Position numbers and translations under genes: made by a program. A stretch of 64,000 nt of DNA from Crocinitomicaceae bacterium (GTDB lineage Bacteria > Bacteroidota > Bacteroidia > Flavobacteriales_D > Crocinitomicaceae). This document shows, piece after piece, positions 1 to 7,094 of this stretch (within the stretch, counting starts at the first letter, position 1; each line of letters opens with the position of its first letter). The notes under the pieces are model-generated. The model was not told where the DNA came from. It saw nothing but the letters and a program-made list of their open reading frames with translations, and searched no databases. The DNA is taken from positions 1 through 64,000 of the forward strand of contig JAQWFQ010000012.1 in NCBI GenBank assembly GCA_029238665.1, written 5' to 3'.

Positions 1-141
1 AATTGAAATTGTCAGAATGATTAAGAAAAATCAGTTGATTGGTCAAGATAAAACTATGTTTAAATCGTTCATGTCATTGGCCGCTTAGAATTAAAAAATA
101 ATTGTACTTTTAAATTCTTGTCTAGCAGATGCGACAGAACC
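1..141 (+). mobile_element. Right end of an IS6-family insertion sequence (truncated by window edge)
   Basis: The first 88 bases encode the C-terminus of an IS6-type transposase. About 50 bases later the sequence GATGCGACAGAACC ends at 141. Its reverse complement, GGTTCTGTCGCATC, resembles the terminal inverted repeat of IS6-family elements such as IS257 (GGTTCTGTTGCAAA). The next eight bases, GAATTTAG (142-149), would be one copy of the 8-bp target duplication this family makes. The left copy and left repeat lie outside the window, so the boundary is inferred from the family. Confidence 0.7.
2..88 (+). CDS. IS6-family transposase, C-terminal end (partial)
   Basis: Only the last 28 residues are present, from I-E-I-V-R-M-I-K-K to F-M-S-L-A-A and a TAG stop at 86-88. 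IS6/IS26 transposases characteristically end in a GIExxxMIKKGQ...FxxLFGIAA-like tail after the last catalytic residue of the DDE domain, and this tail fits that pattern. The catalytic residues are outside the window. The enzyme would move its element by replicative co-integration or targeted conservative transposition. The assignment rests on a short tail, supported by the matching terminal repeat at 141. Confidence 0.65.
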   Translation: MEIVRMIKKNQLIGQDKTMFKSFMSLAA

Positions 142-390
142 GAATTTAGTATTTCTGCTGGTATCAACTCGGATTTTCTTCTAGGAGTAACAGCCACTAA
201 TCTCGATAAAAATAATTTCAAAAATACCGATTGGGGCATACCGATTGGTTTGAGTTATTTGTTGTCGGATAAAATTGAATTAGGCGTAACTTATAACTTG
301 GGATTAACAAAGATTGAGGACAATGATATAAGCGCTAATAACTTGAAGAACAATTTTGGAAATGTTACTTTGACATATCTTTTAAATTGA
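142..390 (+). pseudogene. 3' fragment of an outer-membrane beta-barrel protein, cut by the IS
   Basis: The frame encodes about 82 residues of alternating beta strands: DFLLGVTATNL, IPIGLSYLL, KIELGVTYNLGL, FGNVTLTYLLN. It ends in a C-terminal strand typical of Bacteroidota PorT/OmpW-like barrel domains. The frame stays open across the IS end back to a TTG at 118, but that codon lies in the IS, so a real start and signal peptide are missing. The 5' part of the gene must lie beyond the IS or be lost. I read it as an insertion-truncated pseudogene; the exact barrel family is unknown. Confidence 0.65.
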
Positions 391-543
391 ATCTAAAAAA
401 TAAGGTAGACGTATATCTTTTTTTTTATTTTGAAAAACTACCATTTTAGTTGAACCCAAAGCGGTAAGTTCAAACTTCTTATAGAAAAGTTCAAACCTAT
501 TCCAAAATCACAAAACCCCGAAAACACTAGGTTTTAGAATTAA

Positions 544-572
544 AAAAGCCAACCCTAAGCGGATTGGCTTTA
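544..572 (-). terminator. Rho-independent terminator-like hairpin
   Basis: On the minus strand AAAGCCAA-TCCGCTTAGGG-TTGGCTTT is followed by TTTT, a classical stem plus T-run. Immediately upstream on the same strand is a sequence with GTTTGAACTCC...GGTCAC that weakly recalls a tRNA 3' end, so this may be the terminator of a lost tRNA gene. No intact gene feeds it now. Confidence 0.5.
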
Positions 573-869
573 CTTGTGACCTCAAGAGGAAGGAGTTCAA
601 ACTTTTACAATGATTTCAATTCATTTTATAAATCTCTGTGCTCCTTATAAGAAACACTTTTGCGAAGAATTGAGATAAGCTCTTCTTTAATGGGTGTTGA
701 AAAATAAAAAACAGGCTGAATTTGTGTTCTAATGGATCAGTACTGCGAGAGACGCTCTTTGCACTTCAGTTTTGATTATCATTCATCCTTATTTTATCAT
801 TTTATTACTTATTTATCTTAATATTTTTAGTCGATATAAGTTTTCCATAAGAATAAAATTCCTTTTAAA

Positions 870-1003
870 CTTTGCCCGTGGAATACTCAAATGACGGCGA
901 TGTCTCCGCTAACAATGGGAAATGGGATTATTGGAAATTGAATTTGATTTCCGATGGATAAATTATTTGAGGAAATTCACTTGGAGGACCCTTTCATGAT
1001 TTT
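870..1003 (+). pseudogene. Remnant of a secreted repeat protein
   Basis: One frame reads YSNDGDVSANNGKWDYW, then KLNLISDG, then after in-frame stops (TAA 959-961, TGA 968-970) GNSLGGPFHDF. This matches the repeat unit common in Bacteroidota secreted propellers (S.DGDVSGN.G..D.W..KL...G.I.W..S.GG...D). There is no start, the frame is broken and the piece is short, so it is a gene remnant. Confidence 0.5.
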
Positions 1004-1151
1004 TGAGCGGAATCAGAACAAAAAAGTTACTTTTTTCATTACACTCGAAACATGGTAATTATCAATATTTATTATTCGAAGGTTTCCCTTCTTTCACGAG
1101 AAGAGAATAATAAGTCTTTTTAGTCAGAATAATTCGTCAAGTTTCTAGCCG

Positions 1152-1847
1152 CTATTCCTTCACAACTTTCTTTATAAAAATTTCCCCGTAAGCTTCAATA
1201 TGAACAAAGTAAACTCCTGGAACCGCATCAAGTTTCATGTCTATTTTATTTGTCCCATTATGCTTTTCTGTCAGCAGAATTTGACCCAGGTTATTTAAAA
1301 GAGTTACTGAAACATCTGAAACATCTTTTAGTGAGATGCTAATGAGGCCTTTGCTTGGATTAGGGTACACAGAAATACTATTATCAATCGCTTCAATATT
1401 AGAAATCCCAGCAGAACAATCAATATTCATGAGATAAGTTAAGGTGTCGCCAAAACTTGGATTTGACGCTTCATAGACATAAAGTTTCACGATACTTGTT
1501 CCCGAAACTTCGCCTGACCAATAATGCATGTATAAAAAACCGCTGTCACCAGGCATAACAGGGTAAGTTGAATTGCTTCCAGTATCAGGCACATCATCAT
1601 AACATTCAACATTTGCGCACATGTAAAATTTGCTTCCAGGAACAGTGTCTTCTATCAATTTGGTCCATTGGAGCACCATTGGATAGCTAGTGTCATTTGA
1701 AAAATGTATTCCTCCATAAAGAAGATCATTACACCCGAGCTCTGCAGTATGTGTAGTGCCGTTGTAAAAGATTTGAGATTTTACATTATGTGTAAAACTA
1801 ATCAATAGGATGATTAAAATGGTTCTTTTTATCTCGCTTATGAACAT
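1152..1847 (-). CDS. Secreted T9SS-sorted protein with CX4C motif
   Basis: This 231-residue protein has an N-terminal signal peptide (hydrophobic residues about 8-18, ending near VKSQ) and a beta-rich middle with C39 and a C-x4-C pair at C77 and C82. It ends in a type A sorting domain starting about residue 158 (SVYPNPSKG) and finishing VKKVVKE-like. It should be exported through the Sec and T9SS routes and be released or anchored at the surface. It is a paralogue of the plus-strand protein at 2239: both have W-x(15-18)-C-A-x-(V/L)-(E/D)-C followed by a shared DTLTY stretch. The function is not known; a redox or metal role is only suggested by the cysteines and the copper genes next door. Confidence 0.8.
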   Translation of the reverse strand: MFISEIKRTILIILLISFTHNVKSQIFYNGTTHTAELGCNDLLYGGIHFSNDTSYPMVLQWTKLIEDTVPGSKFYMCANVECYDDVPDTGSNSTYPVMPGDSGFLYMHYWSGEVSGTSIVKLYVYEASNPSFGDTLTYLMNIDCSAGISNIEAIDNSISVYPNPSKGLISISLKDVSDVSVTLLNNLGQILLTEKHNGTNKIDMKLDAVPGVYFVHIEAYGEIFIKKVVKE

Positions 1848-2238
1848 GGTTCAAGATAAAAAACATTACCGATACAAGTAAGCAATAATAAATAAAACCA
1901 CATCAAACGTTGGAAAGCTACCCCTGCAAGGTCTATCAACAAGTAATTATTATTAGCTGCTGATTTTTCTAACAATTCAATAAATATCTTCAAACTTCAG
2001 ATAACAGGCTCGTTTGGACGAATGATATGATTTTCATCAAGTACAATGCGGTCGTCATTACAACACATTGATTTTTTAACTCAAAACATCACAGATCACC
2101 CAAAAACAAAGGGATAAACGTGTTTACACTATCTAATCTTTGCTTTAATAGGAGTTCAAGGAACCCAATACAGAAGATTATAAACTGGTTTAATTCTTCC
2201 GTATATTTGAATATACAGAGATGAAAACACATTAGAAT
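1848..2238. other. Divergent intergenic region
   Basis: This 391-bp stretch separates the two divergent CX4C genes. Apart from a candidate promoter element at 2202-2209, I see no coding sequence, RNA gene or strong repeat. Confidence 0.5.
2202..2209 (+). promoter_or_regulatory. Candidate -7 promoter element TATATTTG
   Basis: TATATTTG fits the Bacteroidota sigma-A -7 consensus TAnnTTTG and lies 29 bp before the start at 2239. No clear TTG -33 box is seen at the usual spacing, so support is moderate. It would drive the CX4C gene and the multicopper oxidase pair. Confidence 0.35.
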
Positions 2239-2928
2239 ATGAAAAAAATCATTACTTCATTGGTATTTGCAGGTATTGCGAGTACTGGCTTCACACAAAA
2301 TTACACAATCAATCCTGGTAACACTATGGACGAACAAATAGACTTAAATGTTTATGCGGTTACCACAATCAATATTGCCCATAATAATATAACAACTGAT
2401 TCAGTTGAAATACAATGGGAAATCGTTGAAAATACAATGTTGTCAGGTTGGGATTATTCATGGTGCGCATACCTAGATTGTTTCGGATCAAACATTACTT
2501 CAGGAACGTTTGACAAATTCGGGCCAGGAGAAACTGCATTTTTCAAGGTCAATTTGAACCCTATGTCAGTCGTTGGAAATGGTTACGTAAAGGTTAGAAT
2601 ATTCGATACAAACACTCCAGGGGTCTCAGACACTCTCACATATAATTACAACGCTATTCTAGGTCTGGAAGATTTGGGGTTAGACGAGAATATTGTCGTT
2701 TACCCTAACCCGATTACTGGTAGTAAGGTTACAATTTCTGGATTGGCTATCGGCACTAAAGTTAATATTACTAATAACCTTGGACAAGAAGTATATACTA
2801 ACGATCAACATTCTACTAGTGAGACTTCAACTCTTATTGGCCTAAGCCTAAATGAAGGAGTATATTTTCTAAATCTTAGAACAGCAAAGGGAGCAGTTTA
2901 TTCTACGCAAAAACTCATTGTAAAATAA
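2239..2928 (+). CDS. Secreted T9SS-sorted protein with CX4C motif (paralogue)
   Basis: This 229-residue protein has a signal peptide (MKKIITSLVFAGIASTGFTQ), a beta-rich domain with W-C-A-Y-L-D-C (C76, C81) and a C-terminal type A sorting domain from about residue 152 (VVYPNPITG) to QKLIVK. It is related to the divergent protein at 1152-1847 over the whole mature domain. It is followed after 6 bp by the first multicopper-oxidase-like gene, so it is probably the first gene of a three-gene operon. A role in presenting copper or redox partnering to the oxidase is inference from position and the conserved cysteine pair only. Confidence 0.8.
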   Translation: MKKIITSLVFAGIASTGFTQNYTINPGNTMDEQIDLNVYAVTTINIAHNNITTDSVEIQWEIVENTMLSGWDYSWCAYLDCFGSNITSGTFDKFGPGETAFFKVNLNPMSVVGNGYVKVRIFDTNTPGVSDTLTYNYNAILGLEDLGLDENIVVYPNPITGSKVTISGLAIGTKVNITNNLGQEVYTNDQHSTSETSTLIGLSLNEGVYFLNLRTAKGAVYSTQKLIVK

Positions 2929-2934
2929 CATAGT

Positions 2935-3795
2935 ATGAGATTTATCATTCTTGTCGTTCTAGGATTTCTAGTCCAAGATACCATTGCTGCAACACTAGAT
3001 GTCCGTCTAGTAATACAGGCTGGAACCATCAATCTATCCGGAGCAACACTGGATGCTAGAACATTTAGCCAGAACACAACTTTTCAGCCGAATAGCGATA
3101 TACTGATTTGGACAACTAATGATGATGTTAATCTACGAGTAGTTAACTTGGATAGTGATCCGCATGGATTTGAAATAGACGGTTATACTACCTCATTTGG
3201 AACAATAGCTCCTGGAGATTCATCAGAACAAAATATTGTATTATCAAATGCTGGAGTGTTCCGTTATTTTGATAATTTAAACAGCCCTTTTAACGCGTAT
3301 TTGGGCTTATCAGGAGTTATTCATGTAAAAGATGCCTCGGATACGACACCCTATTTTTATTGGGATATTCGGGAGTATCAAGAATTATGGAATGCACAAA
3401 TAATTGGTGGTAGCAATCCTGCACTGAACAGTTATGACCCAGAACAGTTTACCATCAACGGGAATCATTATCCCAATACGGTTACTGATCCACTCGCCAG
3501 AGTTACAGGTAACGTTGGAAATGCATTCAAAGTGGTAGTCGTAAACAACGGTCTCAGCATTCATTCGTTGCATTTTCATGGCTATCACCTAAGCATTGAA
3601 GCGGACTCAAAGTATTCGTACACGCTAGGAAGAAGTAAAGATACCTTCCCCGTTCACCCAGAAGAGCATCTCGTATTAAGTTGTACACCAGACAAGGAAG
3701 GGGAATACCCGGTACATGATCACAATTTAGTTGCAGTAACAGGAGGAGGAGAGTATTCAACAGGCATGCTACTCACTATATTAATTGACCCATGA
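2935..3795 (+). CDS. Multicopper-oxidase-like protein lacking the type 1 copper Cys
   Basis: The 286-residue protein has a signal peptide (to about residue 19) and a degenerate cupredoxin-like first domain (about 50-131, PHGF near 76-79). Its second cupredoxin domain (about 170-286) opens with the oxidase-typical FTINGNHYPN. That domain carries H210-x2-H213-x-H215-G-x-H218 and H261-D-H263 with M278 near the end. In oxidases with type 1 copper in this domain the second motif is HCH; here Asp262 replaces the Cys. The four His of 213/215/261/263 could still supply half a trinuclear cluster. There is no T9SS tail. The stop overlaps the next start (ATGA, 3792-3795), implying coupled translation. 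Confidence 0.75.
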   Translation: MRFIILVVLGFLVQDTIAATLDVRLVIQAGTINLSGATLDARTFSQNTTFQPNSDILIWTTNDDVNLRVVNLDSDPHGFEIDGYTTSFGTIAPGDSSEQNIVLSNAGVFRYFDNLNSPFNAYLGLSGVIHVKDASDTTPYFYWDIREYQELWNAQIIGGSNPALNSYDPEQFTINGNHYPNTVTDPLARVTGNVGNAFKVVVVNNGLSIHSLHFHGYHLSIEADSKYSYTLGRSKDTFPVHPEEHLVLSCTPDKEGEYPVHDHNLVAVTGGGEYSTGMLLTILIDP

Positions 3796-4976
3796 AAAAG
3801 TTTTATATAATTCTCATTCTACTCGTAAGTCATAGCGTTTACGCCCAAATTGATTATAGTAAGTTAATTATAGGTCGAAACAATGGGGCAAAGACATTGC
3901 ATGATGGCAATGTCACTAATACTTTTGGTTTCGCAGAATCTCTTGGTGAACTAATTGACGTACCTGGCCCTACAATCTACCTTAACGAAGGAGATAGTGT
4001 TGAAATTGATTTTTGGAACATGTCTCAAGGTGCACCTCATACGATTCACCTACATGGTTTAGATGTCAATCAAGAGAATGATGGGGTTGGAGCCTTATCA
4101 TTTGACGTCTATCATATGGCACATGGTTTCTATCGATTCAAAGCCCCCCACGCAGGAACGTACTTATATCATTGTCACGTAGTATCAACAATTCATGTGC
4201 AAGCAGGAATGTATGGAGTTCTCGTAGTACGTCCACAGAATGGAGATCCAAATCAAGTTTGGACAGGTGGAGAAGCATATGAGAAAGAGCTTATAATTAC
4301 TAGCTCGGAAATTGACACGAACTGGCATACTGATGCGGTACTAGACCATCCATATGATACCATTAACCCAGTCCCAGTGATGATTCCAGATGATTATATT
4401 CCGCAGTATTTCTTGGTGAGCGGATTATCCGATACACAGCTATCCAATCCAGCGAACTATTATTGGGCCGCAGAGGATGCAAAGGTGTATTTAAGACAAT
4501 CTAATGCGGGATATTATGGAACAAGATACATTTATCCATCCTCAGTATCAGCAAGGACCTTATCGAGTGATGGACGTCCGCTACCTGCAGAGTATGTGAA
4601 TGACACTTTAGAAGTATATCCGGGAGAACGATATGGAACAATGATTCAACTTGGCTCAGACCCATTTTACACCATTGATGTGGAATACTTTGATTTAAAT
4701 ACCAACGAGGTCAAATCGACACAGACATATACAATTAGAACATCCATGGCTGGGTTAGATGAGAACTCCATCTTTAGCTCAACCATTTATCCAGTTCCGT
4801 CGTCAACAGGTGTTTTTTACAGTTCAGAAGAATTTCAATCTGAATACGAAATTTATTCAATTACCGGTAATAAAATCCTTGAAGGTAAAAATATGCGCAT
4901 TGATTTGAGCGATCAACCTAAAGGAATGTACATTTTTCAATATGAAGGGTGGACAAAAAAATTATTGATAAATTAA
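3792..4976 (+). CDS. Multicopper oxidase family protein with type 1 site and T9SS tail
   Basis: The 394-residue protein has a signal peptide (MKKFYIILILLVSHSVYAQ). Domain 1 (about 55-148) has PGPTIYLNEGD, H83-T-I-H86-L-H88-G and Y-H127-C128-H129 followed by H135 and M140. A copper-free middle cupredoxin domain (about 165-310) holds the DG(R)PLP...PGERY pattern of oxidase domain 2. A short T9SS sorting domain begins near 325 (YPVPSSTG). Cys128, H135 and M140, with an upstream His, make a complete type 1 site, unusually placed in domain 1. No copper-binding third domain is present; the overlapping upstream gene encodes one. Likely substrate is Cu(I) or another periplasmic reductant. Confidence 0.8.
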   Translation: MKKFYIILILLVSHSVYAQIDYSKLIIGRNNGAKTLHDGNVTNTFGFAESLGELIDVPGPTIYLNEGDSVEIDFWNMSQGAPHTIHLHGLDVNQENDGVGALSFDVYHMAHGFYRFKAPHAGTYLYHCHVVSTIHVQAGMYGVLVVRPQNGDPNQVWTGGEAYEKELIITSSEIDTNWHTDAVLDHPYDTINPVPVMIPDDYIPQYFLVSGLSDTQLSNPANYYWAAEDAKVYLRQSNAGYYGTRYIYPSSVSARTLSSDGRPLPAEYVNDTLEVYPGERYGTMIQLGSDPFYTIDVEYFDLNTNEVKSTQTYTIRTSMAGLDENSIFSSTIYPVPSSTGVFYSSEEFQSEYEIYSITGNKILEGKNMRIDLSDQPKGMYIFQYEGWTKKLLIN

Positions 4977-5956
4977 TCTCTGAAATTTATCATATAACTA
5001 GTATCGGTTAAAGCGCCTAAAAAATTCTTTAATTGTACAACCTCGTGAGGGTTGAGTTCAAATGGCTTCACAATGTCGCTTTGCAACAAGTGTCCTGCCC
5101 CGCCTTCTGAATAATGCAAAATCACATCATCTAAAGACCCCATTGAGCCATCGTGCATATATGGGGATGTAAGTGCAATATTTCTTAAACTGGGTACTTT
5201 AAACATACCGATATCCAAACTATCATTATGAATTCTAAACCGTCCCTTGTCCTCTCCATAATCAGTATACAATCCATTGTTTTCTGCTTCAAAAGAAGTG
5301 AAATGAGGCGGAGCATGACATTCTGTACAGTATAATTTCTCTGAAAAAAGTTTCCACCCTGCCTGTTCCGACTCAGTTAATGCCAATTGATCCCCAAAAT
5401 AATAGTATCGATCAAAGCGTGAATTATTAGAGATTAGCGAACGTTCAAAAGCTGCAATACTTCGTGTTAACACCCAGGGGTCAAAATCTCTTCCAAAAAC
5501 AGACTTGGCGGCAGCCTGATACTCAGGAACTGCTTTCAGCTTTTCTATTAAAGCATTCATGTCCATGTCCATCTCTACATGTTCCTGAATTGGAACGATA
5601 GCCTGCATCTCTAAAGTTGGAAGATGCGCGTCAAACATTACCGTAGTTAAATATCCAGAATTTAATATCGTTGGAGAATTACGTGCTGTCAACCTACCGC
5701 CAACGCCTTCAGAAACAACTTTCCCATCTGTGAAGGCAAGTTCAGGTAAATGACAGCTCGCGCAAGAAATAGAATTATCTATGGACAAGCGTTCATCAAA
5801 AAAGAGCGCACGACCTAGTTCAATTTTTTCTAATGAACTTTCATTATCTACAGGATGTTGAACCTGTTGAAAAACAGTAACCGTCTTAACAGATCGACAT
5901 TGCCAAAAAAAAAGGGAAGCCAAAATGACTCCCCCTAAATATGATCCAATTTTCAT
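4973..5956 (-). CDS. Di-haem MauG/cytochrome c peroxidase family protein (MbnH-like)
   Basis: The protein carries two c-type haem motifs, CASCH (65-69) and CTECH (210-214), in a CcP/MauG fold of normal length (327 residues from the ATG at 5956). The N-terminus (ASLFFWQC) has a lipoprotein cleavage site, which would anchor it in a membrane. The stretch SPYMHDGS near 265-271 is at the place where MauG-type enzymes have their haem ligand region. I chose the ATG at 5956 over 5974 because the longer form overlaps the upstream stop and puts charged residues before the signal. It follows an MbnP-like gene by four bases; in methanobactin loci MbnH oxidises a Trp of MbnP, so that pairing is the likely job. 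It converges with the oxidase gene, overlapping it by 4 bp. Confidence 0.8.
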   Translation of the reverse strand: MKIGSYLGGVILASLFFWQCRSVKTVTVFQQVQHPVDNESSLEKIELGRALFFDERLSIDNSISCASCHLPELAFTDGKVVSEGVGGRLTARNSPTILNSGYLTTVMFDAHLPTLEMQAIVPIQEHVEMDMDMNALIEKLKAVPEYQAAAKSVFGRDFDPWVLTRSIAAFERSLISNNSRFDRYYYFGDQLALTESEQAGWKLFSEKLYCTECHAPPHFTSFEAENNGLYTDYGEDKGRFRIHNDSLDIGMFKVPSLRNIALTSPYMHDGSMGSLDDVILHYSEGGAGHLLQSDIVKPFELNPHEVVQLKNFLGALTDTSYMINFRD

Positions 5957-5960
5957 TTCT

Positions 5961-6923
5961 CTATTTCGAAACATTAATGGAATTAATCACTCTATTATCA
6001 GAATCGAAAACTGTAAATATGTACTGACCAGTATTTAAACCGCCAATCACATAATTGCCATTAACCATGCTTGACACACCTGAATCAACTACTCTACCTG
6101 ACATGTCCACCAAAGAAAAGTGATCAATACCGGTAAGATCAGTCCACTTTAACTCTAATTGATCAGAATGGCTCACAAAATACAAATCACCATGTTCACT
6201 CATGTCATTCAATGAGGCCGAAGCCCCTTGAGTAAACACTGAACGGATATTTACATTGGTCATGGTAGATGCATTTATTCCAGACGTCCCATGTTGTACT
6301 CCTACAGTACCAGGATTTGCACCATAAATCCACTCATCAATATTACAATTGATGATTAAATCGATGTGAGAAGCATAATTTGTCCCTACTACAGGCAGTT
6401 GAATATTTTTGTAATTGGCATCTCCCAAATCATGCAATTGAAATATTGTATTTGGAGTGTTATCGCCATTCGAATCACCCTTACCGTCACAAAGCAGGAA
6501 CTTATATCCTGAAGTCCACCCCCAATGCATTGATGGAGTTTGGAAACTCAATGGGTGCCCTGCCGGGTATTGTGTAATATCTAAGTGATTAACAGCCTGT
6601 GGTACACCAACTCCAAAATTGATTTGCTCAATGTTTGTTATATCATGCCATCCCATAAATATCTCATGTTCAGCAGCCTTTATTATTATGATTGTGTCAG
6701 ATAAGTCTAAATCCTGTCCACCATCATGAATAATATGAATATTTGACAAGTAATAATTGAAATCTTGAACTTGCATATAAGTCCCATTCAAGTCTTGAAC
6801 GACATCGTTCAACGTATATTCGACCCCACCAACTAATGGAGGGAATTTCAAATAAAGTGCCTTATCCTGAGAATAAGACGAAAAGCTTGCTAGAATAGCA
6901 ACAAGTGTAATAATTTTCTTCAT
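5961..6923 (-). CDS. MbnP-like copper-associated secreted protein with T9SS tail
   Basis: From the ATG at 6923 the protein has 320 residues: signal peptide MKKIITLVAILASFSSYSQ, then an MbnP-type domain with LYLKFPPLVGG, NYYLSNIHI and the hallmark SMHWGWTSGYKFL (131-143, W134 and W136), then a short C-terminal sorting domain ending in NVSK. A longer frame to 6980 exists but adds a non-signal leader. MbnP proteins bind copper through a site that includes a Trp-derived kynurenine made by the MauG-like partner MbnH, encoded immediately downstream here. The T9SS tail suggests surface display or secretion. Confidence 0.75.
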   Translation of the reverse strand: MKKIITLVAILASFSSYSQDKALYLKFPPLVGGVEYTLNDVVQDLNGTYMQVQDFNYYLSNIHIIHDGGQDLDLSDTIIIIKAAEHEIFMGWHDITNIEQINFGVGVPQAVNHLDITQYPAGHPLSFQTPSMHWGWTSGYKFLLCDGKGDSNGDNTPNTIFQLHDLGDANYKNIQLPVVGTNYASHIDLIINCNIDEWIYGANPGTVGVQHGTSGINASTMTNVNIRSVFTQGASASLNDMSEHGDLYFVSHSDQLELKWTDLTGIDHFSLVDMSGRVVDSGVSSMVNGNYVIGGLNTGQYIFTVFDSDNRVINSINVSK

Positions 6924-7094
6924 AGTTCTATAAGTTATAATGCGTGAAACTATTAATACAATTTCAAGAATGGAAATCATCTGACTAAGTCATTTATAAA
7001 GTATTGGAATCCTAGGGATTTTAAGCCAAGACTGGATATTGTCCACATTTTGAATGTCTGATGAAATAACCTTAAATTGTTTAAAAAACAATCT

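Larger units (their letters stand above)
391..1151. other. Intergenic, decayed region
   Basis: No intact gene is visible in this stretch. It holds three copies of AGTTCAAAC (467-475, 488-496, 594-602), a hairpin at 544-572, and a degraded coding fragment around 870-1003. The combination of an IS end, a truncated gene and a gene fragment marks it as a region of decay at the edge of the copper gene cluster. Confidence 0.5.

Noticed and set aside
118-141. TTG at 118 as start of the beta-barrel protein
   Set aside because: It lies inside the IS terminal repeat region and gives no signal peptide; the gene is better read as truncated.
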